A DNA stretch of 64,000 bases from Dermanyssus gallinae (GCA_003439945.1 QVRM01002203.1:230277-294276), one strand, 5' to 3'; counted from the stretch's first letter, positions 20,401-31,517 are shown. Notes: generated from the letters alone by a model not told the origin. Made by a program: numbers and translations.

Positions 20401-23139
20401 TCTTCACAGTTGCCTTCATTTGGTGACTTTTCTTCGTGTACTTGTTGACTGAGTTCTTCGGAAGCGTGGCCAGTAAGTTGACCGTGGTGAACACGTCGTT
20501 TAAAGTACCGTTTGACATTTTAGCCACAAAGGTAAACGTCGTAATTTCTCTAAAGGACATGTGCTCTCCGGACCAATTCAGAAATCGTTTGGTATCCATC
20601 CTAGGAATAAAGCACATTTCTTTAGTTACAACACTGTAGGTCATTAGAAAGAATGGGCTTATTGTTGGAAGTTACTTTTGTTGGAAGACGTGTAAGAATC
20701 GATATAGGTATATCGAGAGATGTCGACAACATCTCGAGAACCATATGTCAATTCGGCTTTTGACTTCCAGAAGAAGCCGAACGTGCTCCTACTCAGCGGA
20801 TGGTTGACGGAGTGCTAGCAACAGTTGGGTTGATGTGGCATTTCACAAGTGGAGGCCCTAAATGGATTTAGATGGTATCACACCCCAGAACCGTTCACCT
20901 TCGCCCTTCGCCAACGATATTTTTGGCGGAGCACTCGGCGAGGGATTCACGATTGGGCACGATCCAGAAAGGCACCGACACGCTCTCATCTAAGTTAAAT
21001 GTTAGCATTACAAGAATGACCTGCCCCCTGTATTGTATATTGCACACGGCTCGGGCATAAAATTGTATGGATTTCAGAAGCCACTAGATTGTTTGTCGCC
21101 AGACAGTGAATCCGCTGTCAGAGTGCAGTTCTCCCCCTCTCTTACAAAAATAACTTTTTTGTTCAATAAATCAAAATAACCTTGTGTCAAAATACAATAC
21201 AAAAAAGTTTACAAATAGATCAATAAATTAGGCAATCAGCGTACTATTAGTAGAATACATGAAAACGAGTGTGCACAAATTTTGTTAAGCCCTTAGACTA
21301 TTAGATTGTTTAAGTGTCATTAACAGACAATGTGGAGATTGAAAACACTTCCTGCGGGAAATCCGGAAGCCCAACAACTGACGCAAGAAACACTTCCACA
21401 GCCGTAGGGTTGCCACGCTGAACCACGATCGATATGCGCTCTAACAGGTATTCACTAGCGCTGGGGTCCTGAGTTGCAGCGATGACTCTCTGTTCCAGTT
21501 CCTTAGTGATTATGGAGTTAAACGGTGATAATGATGACGGCAATAATTATTCAGGTATACACACGCACATGGTGCACGTATAGTTAGTGCGCATTAAAGT
21601 TAGCAGCAGAGTTTCACGCTAGTCGACTTCTCGAGTCTCGATGGTTGCTAAGCTTGCGGATGTCTATGGATTTCTACACTAAATTCTAAATTTAGAGGTA
21701 CTTTACAAGAGCCACACATGAACACGTGCGCACTGGTGAGATCTTAAACAAAAGCTGTACATTAATCATATATCATTATTAGCTTGTAAAATGCGACTTA
21801 AAGGTAAAAACGTCAACAAAAAATGTAGACTTCTCAAATGCCTTTCCGAAGACAGACAGCTCTACTCGTTGTTTTCCAGATGCTTAGGAAACTTCCAAAT
21901 TTCAAAATAAAACCAATAGCACAAAAATATTGCAGTGGCACGAAATAGTGTGATAGAGACGGGAACAGGATAGCTTGTAACCTTAAAATTCAACAACGGG
22001 CTCAGCAACGCCATGTTTTGCGGCGTTGGACAGCAACACCGAAGTAAACTGCTGAGAATACTCATCCCGGCGAAGTGCGAATGCCTAGAAGCACAAATGT
22101 TAGAACCATTCATGAATATGAATGATAAAATAAGCTGCAGACCAACCGAAATACGTAGGGTCCAAGTTCAGTGAACGCCGGTGTAGATACGTTGCCGCGT
22201 ACCAAATCGTGATAATTAGTAAGGTTAAATACATAGAGATGCTGGTACGACGGGACTGGAGGACTGGCAAAAACTCTGGCCAGCGTTGAACCCTTCTCAA
22301 ACGGCGGAGGCACGAAATGCTTCAGTTCCAAGATCATGATTACCCACAGACCCATGGCCAGCACGAGTAACAGAGTGCCCAACGCTGAAAATTGAGAAAA
22401 TGATGAATAATTGTTATTTGCTAAAAGTGCTAATGAAACAGAGCTAGGCTTAAAACTAGTCTGGAAAATAAAAATGTATCATGTTGAATTTGTAAGGCAA
22501 ATATAACAAGCCATCGTTATGTTTTATTACTTATGTTTTTGGTTAGGCTCTTGTTAAAAAGTCAATCACATTTGCCCTTTTATAGCAAGCATTTGAATGT
22601 TCAACAACGTACTAGCGTTTAGTAACGATCGCCGTTTCCGCAAATTCTGCACCAATATGTAGGGTATCTCCGCGCCCTGCAGTAAAAAAAGAGAACTAAA
22701 ATTTGCTCCAAATTTCAATATTTCTTAAAAGTGTGTCTTGTACTAGTTCTTTGTTGAAATGTTGTAACGAACATGTAAATTTACGCGTCCGTACGGATTA
22801 TCTTTAAATTAGACTGTCGGCTGCAGCAGCGAACTCGGCGCTACAGGGTAGCTTAATGGAGTCGTTCCTCAGTTCGACAATTAAGCACGGATTTAGTGGG
22901 ATGCGAATCGCACAATACTCAATCCAATATTGCTTTGCTGTAATCTTCGATAAAAAAAAAAGCTTGGGACGGTAAATTAGTACGCGTGCCAGAGCAGAGG
23001 ACGGTTGTGGGGAAATTATAGTTAGCCCAAAATATAAAACGTTACGGCCTCCAGTAGACGAGCGCGACAGCCCAGGCGGCGGTCCCGTCGCAAAGCTGCG
23101 CCTTAACGGAGATGGCAGCAGTTCCCTAAGCGTATACAT
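10743..23139 (-). CDS. CD36/SR-B-like scavenger receptor, gene 1 (11-exon model)
   Basis: The model joins 23139-23046, 22384-22147, 20600-20334, 19686-19534, 16661-16615, 16206-16038, 15626-15416, 12666-12559, 12346-12140, 11776-11392 and 10807-10743. The total is 1,944 nt (647 residues and a stop), and every junction is GT-AG and phase-consistent. CD36-family proteins sit in the plasma or lysosomal membrane with two transmembrane helices and a large glycosylated ectodomain that binds lipids, lipoproteins or apoptotic cells; this role is inferred from the family. Visible here are an N-terminal helix (LVLAMGLWVIMILEL), the GPYVFR and SFREITTFTF signatures, N-glycosylation sequons, the VLSFPHFLYGDP and SFYIDVHA signatures, and a C-terminal helix. 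The cytoplasmic tail (about 170 residues) is far longer than usual. Exon 1 is the least certain part. Confidence 0.85.
10829..10851. repeat. (TA)n microsatellite in last intron of gene 1
   Basis: Pure TA run about 20 bases upstream (in gene sense) of the last-exon acceptor. Confidence 0.9.
11392..11776 (-). CDS. CD36-like gene 1, exon 10: cytoplasmic tail
   Basis: 128 codons encoding a hydrophilic tail: a basic RREQRRRALRARLPAG segment, an IPDWVLAKIQKQIEEQ helix-like segment, then Ser/Glu-rich DSSSSSEVSSDE and SSRSASPEQ stretches that look like casein-kinase-type phosphorylation sites. Acceptor CATTAAG has a weak pyrimidine tract; donor GTGTGT. Phase 0 to 1. No CD36 homology is expected here; it is assigned by phase, position and open frame. 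Confidence 0.7.
12140..12346 (-). CDS. CD36-like gene 1, exon 9: C-terminal transmembrane helix
   Basis: Acceptor TTTGCAG and donor GTAAGC, 69 codons, phase 0 to 0. It encodes a hydrophobic run from GWMALACSLSL to LFGASVLL (about 24 residues) followed by a charged stretch (FWEFEDDRK), as expected for the second membrane anchor and the start of the cytoplasmic tail. If the donor were not used the frame would stop 14 codons later. Confidence 0.85.
12559..12666 (-). CDS. CD36-like gene 1, exon 8
   Basis: Acceptor TTTTAG and donor GTAAGT; 36 codons, phase 0 to 0. Encodes SGLVVDTKLRTQLNIHV and IFPIFWRE, the counterpart of TG..L....RLQ.N and .VPILW.E. A longer open frame in another register overlaps it and is a shadow. 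The paralogous exon in gene 2 is 54,181-54,294. Confidence 0.9.
12667..15415. other. Intron of gene 1; no gene seen
   Basis: Intron between exons 7 and 8. It carries long TA runs (12,776-12,841 and 14,955-14,986, the latter after an A run). Open frames at 13-15 kb lack any domain I recognise. Confidence 0.5.
12776..12841. repeat. (TA)n microsatellite, about 66 bp
   Basis: One of the two longest uninterrupted TA runs in the window, close to the acceptor side of gene 1 exon 8 in genomic terms. Confidence 0.95.
15416..15626 (-). CDS. CD36-like gene 1, exon 7
   Basis: Acceptor CTACACAG and donor GTAAGT. Encodes GTFDASP, VVLSFPHFLYGDPALY and SFYIDVHA, the G.LD.S.C, P...SLPHFL.AD and .Y.DI.P signatures. 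Only one cysteine (QTCRSS) is present where human CD36 has four (C311, C313, C322, C333). Phase 2 to 0. Confidence 0.95.
16038..16206 (-). CDS. CD36-like gene 1, exon 6
   Basis: Acceptor GTTGCAG and donor GTGCGC. It encodes VKVYEPTLCVPW and PIARFVGGPDMFNST, which match the family segment S..LCRS......G.P..RF. Phase 1 to 2. The open frame runs on upstream of the acceptor, so a gene finder could overextend this exon to 16,258. Confidence 0.9.
16615..16661 (-). CDS. CD36-like gene 1, exon 5 (47 nt)
   Basis: Small exon between TTTACAG and GTAAGT encoding LTGYTLSCSELPGK. Its cysteine corresponds to the first ectodomain cysteine of the family (in the W.....C..I.GT region). Length and phase (2 to 1) are identical to the 47-nt exon of gene 2 at 59,602-59,648, which is strong support for both. 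Confidence 0.85.
17463..17494. repeat. (TA)n microsatellite
   Basis: TA run in the intron between gene 1 exons 4 and 5. Confidence 0.9.
17990..18640 (+). pseudogene. LINE reverse transcriptase fragment in gene 1 intron
   Basis: On the plus strand, antisense to the host gene: LEEIFENKIQQRLHSYLEK (about 18,002-18,060) resembles the LEKI...RL..YL block, GTPQRSVLSHLMFVIIL (about 18,337-18,390) the GVPQGSVLGPLLF block, and VKQFYAGNTMIPF then SLVVNTSKTVIVLF (about 18,430-18,595) the catalytic region. YADD has become YAGN and there are frameshifts and stops, so it is dead. The style is Jockey/CR1-like; the exact clade is not determined. Confidence 0.7.
19534..19686 (-). CDS. CD36-like gene 1, exon 4
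   Basis: Acceptor TTTCAG and donor GTAAGT. It encodes FLASLNDSQGPLFTV and STKPGSVNQIITTAET, the counterpart of the GLFYPYN..DG.Y.VF.G...I stretch. Phase 2 to 2, the same as the 60,212-60,370 exon of gene 2. Confidence 0.9.
20334..20600 (-). CDS. CD36-like gene 1, exon 3
   Basis: Acceptor TTCCTAG and donor GTAAGC. It encodes SFREITTFTFVAKMSNGTL and DVFTTVNL, which align with the YRE...F.F...S.G...D..TTLN region of the family. The following stretch is about ten residues shorter than in human CD36. Phase 2 to phase 2. Confidence 0.9.
21310..21540 (-). pseudogene. C-terminal end of family-Y retrotransposon protein, in gene 1 intron
   Basis: Minus-strand frame with SEYLLERISIVVQRGN, the same motif as the FFCQRLSLEIQRGN of the copy at 37.2 kb. 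It ends with a normal stop. It lies in the same orientation as gene 1 between exons 2 and 3 and could be mistaken for an exon. Confidence 0.7.
22147..22384 (-). CDS. CD36-like gene 1, exon 2: first helix and start of ectodomain
   Basis: Acceptor TTTTCAG at 22,385 and donor GTTGGT at 22,146. It encodes GTLLLVLAMGLWVIMILELK (transmembrane), then YVFNLTNYHDLV and ELGPYVFR, matching the family pattern of membrane anchor, FDV/FNL.N..E and GPY.YR. Entry phase 1, exit phase 2. Confidence 0.9.
23046..23139 (-). CDS. CD36-like gene 1, putative exon 1
   Basis: ATG at 23,139-23,137 opens MYTLRELLPSPLRRSF and the frame runs 94 nt to a GTAACG donor, leaving phase 1, exactly what exon 2 needs. It would give a basic cytoplasmic N-terminus of about 31 residues before the first helix. 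The local base composition is GC-richer than the surroundings. There is no direct homology support, so another upstream first exon is possible. Confidence 0.4.
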
Positions 23140-24380
23140 CACAAGTTTTATTTATTTACTGCACCATATGTACTGTATATATGCATAAATAAAATAAATA
23201 AAAATGTTGATAACTGAACACTGCAGGTTAGCTTATCTAGTCTACAACGACATCAAAGTTGGAGTAAGGGCTATTCAGCTTGAGGACGACACATATCGAC
23301 CGATCAGAAGACTCCTGGCGTAGCAGGGATGCCGTAGAAAATCGTGTTCGACAATGCGCTGATGCTTCAAAAGGCGAGCTGTTACATAATTGCACGTACA
23401 GAGGTACTACGCAGCAAAGAAACCCGCAACTACCTCGGCCACAAGGGAGCTTCCTCAGGAGGAAAGCCTTCCAGCCGGTTTTCGATGTCATAAACAAAAT
23501 AGTCCCCGGAAAACAACGACAACAAACTGTAGCTGATCGAATACACTGCTCCATCACAAGATGGCCGCAATCGTTAAAGTTACTACACCCAAAAAGTTTC
23601 ACCTTCCCTACAATTAGTAGAACAAGTCTTACACGACAACATTAAAAAAAAAAGCTTCTTCGCAGTGATAACATAAAATGTAAGAGTCCGACCGTGATTG
23701 GTTCGAAAGGATTTTGTTATGTATGACAATAGAGAAGATGCGTTTTGAATGAATCAAAGATGAAAATAAGATTAAATATAGGGGTATGCATTGAAAGAAA
23801 AAAAATGTATATATATATACACATTTTTGGGTAAACACATTAGGTAAGCAATAAACACAAGGACACACACAAACAAAATGAGGACGAGTACGTAAGAATA
23901 TGATAAAAGTTGTAGGTATATACGCACAGATATGTAACCACCAGGTACGCAAGCATGCATAGTTGTCTCTTCGTCTTCCTCTCTCTCTCTCTAGACATGC
24001 AAGTATATACTTAAAGCTATTTGACAGACAATATATGCTATAAGTGCCGATGTAAACTTGCATCTAATTGTGTAGAATCTAAAGTGGAAACGTTCAGCTA
24101 CCCAACTTATTGAAAATAATAAGGTAAATTGATTGTGATATTATCGTTCGATTTGAGAAAGGTCATACTGAATTATGCTAAATAGGTTTAACGTCATCCA
24201 TACGACTACGTGTCTTGAGAAGAATATTCTTCGAAAGTTTGCAGCGACAAAACGAACTCTAAACCATATATTCTCATGGAAACTAACCCGCCAATTCCAT
24301 GTTGTTAACAGATTACACATTTCCATAATAATAATTATATATAATACAGCTTAGGCTAAACTACATTTCACTGTGACAAT
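23140..24380. other. Upstream of gene 1; no gene confirmed
   Basis: Overlapping long open frames on both strands at 23,237-23,645 have no recognisable domain. The minus-strand piece near 23,490-23,420 (YFVYDIENRLEGF) is followed by a GTAGTT donor-like site and could be an exon, but nothing confirms it. CT and TA simple repeats near 23,810 and 23,980. Confidence 0.3.
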
Positions 24381-24389
24381 TTGCAAGCA

Positions 24390-25085
24390 TTTGACAAGAT
24401 GGCAAAGAAGATACCGAGTAAAGTTCTAAACGTTGCCCTTACTCGCAGATCCTCGAAAAGGGCCACACTTTCTCTCAGTGAAGGACGGTTGAGACTAAGG
24501 TCCGTAGCTGAGCTTGCTTCGTTGTGCTACGCTGCCTATCTCCTTTCCGTACCTTACAGGACGAAGAGCTGGCAGCTGGACAATCAATAGAGCTTGGCCC
24601 CTAGATGCAACCTACGCAGTATATGCTTGACGGCTACAAGTGTCAAACGACCTAGATGACATCCAATCTCCGACAGAGAAAGCGGTATTTATAGCCACCC
24701 TAGACCATTTAGCAGGGGCTTTCTAAGGACACTTCCTTCACCGCAACTGGGCACCATGCTGGACAACACCTCTTACCGCATGGTGGCCGCCAAGAAGATA
24801 GGCGCTCCCATAGATGAGCCATACGAGTGCAGGACATGTGGAAAATAACATGACGAACTGCATTCTTTGAGCTGCACTAAGAGCCCTGGTAGAGCTCCCA
24901 GGCACGAGGAGAGCAACGCAATCCTAAAGAAGGCTTGTCGTGGAGCCGGCATACCGAGCACCCTGGAGCCCAGGTTGGGCCTCCAAGACGACAAGAAACT
25001 TGACGGCGTTACCATACCGCCAAGGGCAAATGCCTGGTATGGGATGCCACGGTATCATGTACAGTGGCTCCGTCATACTTGATGC
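24390..25085 (+). pseudogene. Family-Y retrotransposon, 3' part (copy on plus strand)
   Basis: Motifs in family order: GRLRLRSVAELASLCYAAYL (about 24,486-24,545), LGTMLDNTSYRMVAAKKIGA (about 24,745-24,805), then HSLSCTKSPGRAPRHEESN (about 24,858-24,915), GIPSTLEPRLGL and DKKLDGVTI (about 24,945-25,015). An in-frame stop follows CRTCGK. The PD motif of the family is degraded to LDG here. Confidence 0.75.
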
Positions 25086-27500
25086 ACAGCGCCAAATTGT
25101 TGCAGAGAAATAGTAGTCGCAACCAGAATCGAGAAAGTGTGCTAATAACAGAATGAAGGAGAGGAAGACATGATAATAAGATATCGATATTATTACGAAG
25201 ATAGCAACGTTTTGAAGTAATAATAACATCGGGTTTGCCGAGTCCCAGTGGCGCAGATGCATTACGCATTTTAGAAACCTTTCAAAAAATCACAAAATAT
25301 ATGTGGATATCATGTGCAGCAACCATGAGCACGTACGTATAGTGCGCATAACATACGATAACCCCAAAATTTGATAGAAATTGAAATTCGTAGGTAAAAA
25401 GGGGTATCAACCGTCTGTCAGGATCTAACTAACTTACGGATAACGCGTATATTGGTGAGAACGTCGGTTTTGTTTCATGATTCCCTCACCGGCATTGATT
25501 ACTCTACTCTCTCGACTATACGACTACTGACATTCTCACACGACGGCAACCTACCATCAGCGACTTACGGCAGCGACGGCAGATCGCTGCTGCTACCATT
25601 ACACACCCTGCTCTCCGCCAGGGGCCGCCACCCTAGATTCGGCTCTTTGGCGTCTGCTAATCTAACCAGCCGACGCCGCCGAGCCAGTTCTTCTATCCAC
25701 GTGGCCGCTTACAAGAGCAGTACCATTCTGCAGTCATTCACACCTTAGCGGCAAACTGCGTGCGATGATGAAACGGTAACGGGGCGGTTAGCCGACGCAA
25801 TAATGAGGGCATTTAGCACAGATCAACTATCGATCTCTATTTGCGCTGTACAGGCCCCTTCGTGCTTCCAAAGATAACAGTTCACAAGTTTGCGACTGAG
25901 TTCGCGGAATAAGCAGAATAGGGCAGCAAAAGATTCATGATAGGTTGCATTGTGTGAGAACTCCAGAAAATTGTTAAGCGAGAGTCTTAACAGCACGTTC
26001 ACATAACAACACCCGCTCACTCGCAACAGGAGTCGCTTACTGCCTTCATTCAGCAAGCATTTGTAAACCTTGATATGCCCTGCCGGCATGTGTCGAATAT
26101 ATTATTCAAATGTTTGTTTTTTGTGGCTACACCATTTGAACCAAACGACATCAGTTATTCCCGATTTGACTGTGTATGACCATTGCTAGCACTATTTGCG
26201 CCGCTGAAGCAGAATGATTCTAACGTGGATAGGCATGTGCGGCTCACACACACATGCACATATTAGTTTACAGAATGTTATATCAATGGACGCGTATATT
26301 TTATATACAAAATTAATTTATAGAAGTATTAATACGGTCGACGCAACAAGTAGCTACCTTGATAAAACATTGTATCCAAGATCAAATTTGCATGCCGTAT
26401 ATCAGTTCAGTTAACTCACCAGTGAGAACGTGGTGCAACATGGTGAACGGGCACCGCTGAGACTACTTAAGGCACAGACTACTTGAGGCACGTGGTTTTA
26501 CACTTGTTTTCGATTGGTGTAACTCGAAAACGCGGTGGCTATTCGATGATACAAACAAGATCCACCGAGCCTTGGCAACACTACTGCGCACGCTCAGCAC
26601 ACAAAGGGCCAGAAATCGCGTTCGGTCTCTCGTTTTATACAACAAATTATTTTCACTCGCCTACCTGACCGTGTGCGGTAGGTGTACCCTCTCTTCATCT
26701 GTAGCGTCACCGTTGACCACGAAGAATGTTGAGAAAACAACGAAGTTATCTTTTGATTTCTCTTTCTCTATCTAGCCAGCAAGCCTACAAGATTTACGCA
26801 CAGACAGTCAATATTAGAATAAACACAAGTGTCGATTGCTTGGGTAGCTAACGTTCCGTTTCAATAGAGGTACTACTATCTAAACTTCTAAACTATGAGA
26901 ACTTTGTTTGAGGAAGATTAGTTTTAGAGTGGGACGATCTTCTCTGGGGACTAATAAGATAGCGATAAAAGTTGGGGCATGTTACAGCCTCCAGACTGTC
27001 AAATAAGAACAAGTTGGTTTAATAATTGAACCTTGGAAATAGCTGTCTGTCGACAGAAGTAGGCACATTTAGAGAACTATTTTGATCTATGCATAAGCGA
27101 ACACTGTGAAATGTTCCATGCACAGAAGTGGGTTCCCCTCTTTTTGTGGAAGTTGAATGAGCTTTGTGATGAGGAAATGACGCTGTGTAATTATTAGTCG
27201 AGCTGATGCGTACTGTAAGCCACAGCCGTGATATTGTGTGTCTTTATACGTTTATTAGCTAAGGTATATCATGTATAATGTTTGAATGGATCATCCTTGT
27301 TTATAACGTTTTTTTTTTACAATAAATTACATAGTGGTGGTAGGCTTCATTTATCAAAAATTACACGCAGCGTTTTTCTGCTGCTGCTGCTACTACTGTC
27401 TTTATCCCCCCGAGTTACAAACGTACTTTAAAACGCCTTCCCTAATGAAACTAACTTTTTCGTACCTCGATCAAGACACGTTAGTTTAAAGTTCAAACTT
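25086..27500. other. No gene confirmed
   Basis: Contains low-complexity Ser-rich frames (25,452-25,748) and a 16-bp near-duplication GACTACTTAAGGCACA / GACTACTTGAGGCACG near 26,461-26,491. I see no domain or element I can name. Confidence 0.4.
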
Positions 27501-27509
27501 AGCGTAGGT

Positions 27510-28240
27510 ACGTACCTGTCTCTGGACGCGATAAGCTCGCGTAAGAGGACGATCTATGGCGGATGCCGTTGCCTTTCTTTTAGACCATGTAAAGAGCTGC
27601 CAAGATCAAAACGATATGGCACATGCCGCTTTTATCGATTTTAAAACTGCATTCGACTGCGTCAAAAGAGATAAACTCCTTGAAATACTTCGAACCCGAT
27701 ATTCTATGGAGATAACTATGTATAATCTGACACGCGACATCCTGCGAGTAAACTTAATTACTATACATTTCGCCAATAGGCCAGTACCTCAGAAAACAGG
27801 AGTCGTCCAGAGTAACTCCGCAAGTCCGTTATTCTTTATACAATAAATTGCTGCCTTGGCGGACGCCCTTCGAAATGCAAACGCGATACACGCATTTTAT
27901 GCCGACGACTTAGTAGTTTTTACAGAGACAAAACAACCTGCAGTTTTATCTACAGGAAGCCTCAGACTGGTGCCAAGAAAATCAACTGACAATCAGCATC
28001 GCCAAGACCAAAGTACTACGATTTAGTCAAGACGGAGCATACGCCACAGACGACCGGTGCAGTAAGACTGGGGGAATAAATTTTGAACTCGTCAAACATT
28101 TTTGCTATCTAGAAATACCAGTGACCCCCCGGGCTGGCATTCAGCAAACAGATACAATAAAATGCGCAGCAGGGCCACCGCGGCCATGATTCTAGTGAAA
28201 GACTTTAGATTTCTTTTATGAGAATTTTAGCACATTTAAA
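27510..28240 (+). pseudogene. LINE reverse transcriptase fragment (LINE-B)
   Basis: Plus-strand frame 27,556-27,841 contains AAFIDFKTAFDCVKRDKLLE (the first catalytic Asp block) and VVQSNSASPLFFI (QGD..SPLLF block, QGD degraded to QSN). After a stop and frameshift, HAFYADDLVVFTE (about 27,893-27,930) keeps the catalytic YADD, and KHFCYLEIPVTPRAGIQQ (about 28,095-28,148) matches the block after it. The order and spacing are those of a Jockey/I-like non-LTR RT. ORF1 and endonuclease are absent. Confidence 0.85.
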
Positions 28241-28452
28241 ACATAAACAAAAAAGTCTACTAAACACCGTTATGTGATATGAAGGGTGATGACACACTCA
28301 CAAGAGCAGGCAGACACGGCTTTTTCTGCAAAATAACCTGAATAGTTATAATTGTTAGAATTTATGTAATAATAGAAATTTCAACCTCAATGAAGAATTA
28401 TTGAACTTAAATAAATTTGCCGTCCGGAAAAGACGGTTCCATAAAAAAAAAC

Positions 28453-28456
<4 letters not shown>

Positions 28457-28543
<87 letters not shown>
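28457..28543. repeat. (TA)n microsatellite, about 87 bp with one TG interruption
   Basis: TA run split by ATGTATGTATATA near 28,486-28,497, the longest TA tract in the window. Confidence 0.95.
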
Positions 28544-28546
<3 letters not shown>

Positions 28547-28739
28547 CATATTATTACAACCTCAACATGGCATCTTAAAAATGCAGCGACCTGCAGGCAA
28601 AAGCCTCGTCTCGGTAACTATTCAAAGGTTATTCAGATAATTGCAGACTGATCTGACCACAACATAGTATTTGGTCTACGTCTTTGGATTTGCTCAATTC
28701 TGAACTCGGAGTCACCCGCTCTAAGCCATTGCTTTAGGC

Positions 28740-28925
28740 CACGTCAAAGAAAAAAAACCTGCGCTGACCTTCAGCCAACATTTCACGTTCACGGGTTAGC
28801 TTTCGCATTGCTTTGTAAGACGGACCCCATAAATACAAATGTGCAACGATGGAAATCGAACCCGCGCACCTATGTGTCTCCTCTGGCCGCGAGGCTCACG
28901 CGAATGCATCACGCCAACCATGCCC
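28740..28925 (-). repeat. tRNA-derived SINE-like element (minus)
   Basis: Read on the minus strand, TGGTTGGCG (28,920-28,912) is A-box-like and GGTTCGATTTCC (28,862-28,851) is a good B box. The segment between is too long and unpaired for a working tRNA. It runs toward a T-rich end (minus sense) near 28,750. The 3' boundary is a guess. Confidence 0.5.
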
Positions 28926-31370
28926 CCATATCGTTTTCGAAATCTGGCGCGCTCAACCCGCAGTGATCGATCACCGCTAGCAGAAGCTGCTGCTACAGCA
29001 ATAGGGACGTTATGACTTAGTTTTATTTTAATCAGATTCGTGTCCGATAAAGCGCAAATGGCGGAAAACGAAAATCGCGCTATTACAACATTATAGGCAC
29101 GGCCGGCAATTCTTTTTCCATCGTTGCCCAGAACAGAGTGTGCATTTATCTATTGGATTGCTTTTAGCGTCACGGCCTCAGATATTAATGGAACAGCGCC
29201 CAAAGTTAAAATTTCTACGTACTCCTTGTGTTGCCTATTTATGCAGGACCAGGACGAGATAATAGTGTTCAACCCCTATTTTGGGGGCGTCGGGGACTAT
29301 CCTTCGTCGTCTGTCACACGAGAACGTGGTTGGGAATTGCGATGATGTTTCTGTCGTTGTCACTAACAGCGACAGTCTCGCAAATCCGCCTTCTCCCATC
29401 GGCCCCAAACGAGAAAACAAATGGTGAACGCTTAAACTATATTTATATGAACACTCTTTCAGTTGCAAAACAAGATGCTATTTATATTATTCTATCTTAC
29501 AGTCAATTTAACAATGATGATCATTGAGATCGTGACGCGATGGGCAGAGTAGTGTCGATTCCAGTCTCGGATCGCTAAAATGTTATACCTGTATCTAGTA
29601 ATATGCCCGGTGAACGCAGCGCAGTCGATCTACTTACTCTGCACAAAAAGTTTCGGCCCCGCTGTTTCTATGCGTCGAATTTTGGTAATAGTCCCTGTCA
29701 CGCGCAACGGATCAACGAATGCTGCTATGCTAATTTCAACTTGATCATTATTGGCGAAATCAATCTACCTTGAATCGCTTGGGCTACAGTGGAAAACTCC
29801 ACTATTGAGTCAATGGGGGCTCTTTTCATCAAATGCTTCGTTGAAGACAACCTAGTCCGCTTTATCGATGGTCCCAAGCGTCACTTCGGCTTCACCCTCA
29901 ATATTTCCTTTTGACGACGCCTCAATTGACGTCACTGAAACAATTCTATTGCTATAACTTTAGGCAAATTAACACTAAATGAATGGCCAACCGCCTACAC
30001 CTTTCTAAGAGAAGTTTTATGTATGCATATTGTGCATGCGTCGTGGCAGCTGTCAGCACCTAGTGTGAGACAAACCCGATAAACCCGTATTCTTCCCCAA
30101 GCACCAGGCTCGGCATTGCGTGGCATTCCTTCAATAAACATCCTATGCATGGTAAACTGGAACATGTTCTTTTTAGACTGCTATGATGTTAACGAAATGT
30201 ACAATAAGTTTATGCAGTACTCTCGTTTTCTGATCAAAGCTTCTACTCAGCAGGCAGCTCGAAAGTGTATGCTCATATGCAGCCTGTTTCGAACGACCCA
30301 TTTTTTCGTATCCAGCTCCATCCTTGTTTACTGCATGCCCTGGGAACTCGTGAAAGAAACAAAGTGTCTTCGCATACTGATCGAGATGAGGCGCCAAGGA
30401 CAGCCGGTTCTCTTCCCGCTACGCCAAGTCCACCCTCACCAACAATGAGTCTTCACTAATCCTGAAGTCTCATACTGGATCGACCGATAAAGAGAGTCTA
30501 GGATTTTGCTAGTATTGAAAAAAGAAACCGGAAATTGCAGAAAACTCGTCTCCAAAATAGGTCGGTAGTGCGGGCTCTACCCACGAATAACTAGTCGTCT
30601 TCCGATCCCTCGCCGACCGGGAATTGCCTATTCAAATATATTTAAGAATCGAGGTACCTTTCGTCATGATGAAGAGACAGTTGACCTACTAGCATCTCGC
30701 ATATGATTTTTGTTTAACCGCGCTCCAGTAACCTCCGCCTCGTTCTTTACGCTCAGGCACACTGTAGAAGAACACTGCATGCCACAAATATGTCTAGGAA
30801 CTTAGGCTCGTTAGTGTAGACGGATCTTACGCTTTTTGCACACACTAGAGTTCGATTCAAGTCTATATTCGTGCTTATAAACATGCTAGTTTGTTGTTTC
30901 CTAACTAATGATTCAAGTGTGTTATTCGTCTGTATAAATAAATAGTATTAACTAGAGTTTTATTTTACTCACCTGCATGGAGCCCGTAATTGTGCAAACA
31001 TATAGATATGATTGAGGATGTTTGAAGAATAATCAATGAAAGCCTCTATAGGAGATGTGACATCGATCCGATGAAAATATCGGTGTGCTTATTTCAGGTA
31101 TATCAGTTGCGTACGTTTTCTACAAACATTTTCTAATTCTTGTAATAAGCATGTAATAATGCTTTGCCAGCGATCCTGCATAGCTTGAACCGTATCGCAC
31201 AATGTCTTGGTGGCCAGTGGCAGCTTAAGATACGTGCCGGCCAGTTCATTGTCGGTATGTAGGAATGTTAGAGAAGAGGAAAGTTACCGAGCGCAGCCCT
31301 CTCTTTACTGGCTGTGTCGCCTGTGAGATGAAGCCGCGACTGACAATGGAGTCAGTCACGGTTTCAACTC
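28926..31370. other. No gene confirmed
   Basis: Several frames of 60-110 codons, none with a domain I recognise. A stretch at 30,510-30,700 weakly resembles a Gypsy-type RT start but the match is too thin to call. Confidence 0.35.
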
Positions 31371-31374
31371 ACTT

Positions 31375-31455
31375 TAGCTGAGCAGCCGTTAGAATTTGAA
31401 TGCGCGGCAGACCGCTCGGAGACTCCCGACTGCGGTGTGGGTTCAATTTACTGAA
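31375..31455 (+). repeat. SINE-like tRNA head, copy 1
   Basis: A box TAGCTGAGCAGC (31,375-31,386) and B-box-like GGTTCAATTTA (31,440-31,450). The first part, AGCTGAGCAGCCGTTAGAA, is repeated with small changes at 31,649. A TA run (31,488-31,517) follows. Confidence 0.5.
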
Positions 31456-31481
31456 TATATTCACTATATACAAACCGACAC

Positions 31482-31487
<6 letters not shown>

Positions 31488-31517
<30 letters not shown>
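31488..31517. repeat. (TA)n microsatellite
   Basis: TA run directly after the SINE-like head, a position where SINE tails often carry simple repeats. Confidence 0.9.

Noticed and set aside
21862..22113. Minus-strand frame phase-compatible as an exon after gene 1 exon 2
   Set aside because: The splice phase fits, but the protein does not match the CD36 region that should follow GPYVFR, while 20,334-20,600 does. An alternative exon cannot be excluded.
23237..23645. Overlapping 121-codon frames on both strands
   Set aside because: No recognised domain, no supporting homologous copy in the window, and only weak splice signals; not called as a gene.
28355..28640. Frames encoding long Tyr-Ile repeats (also near 1,200, 31,490, 36,330 and 53,120)
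   Set aside because: They are translations of (TA)n microsatellites and have no coding meaning.
30510..30700. Start of a Gypsy-type reverse transcriptase (LVLKKETGN...)
   Set aside because: Only a few residues fit and the frame is broken at once; too weak to support.
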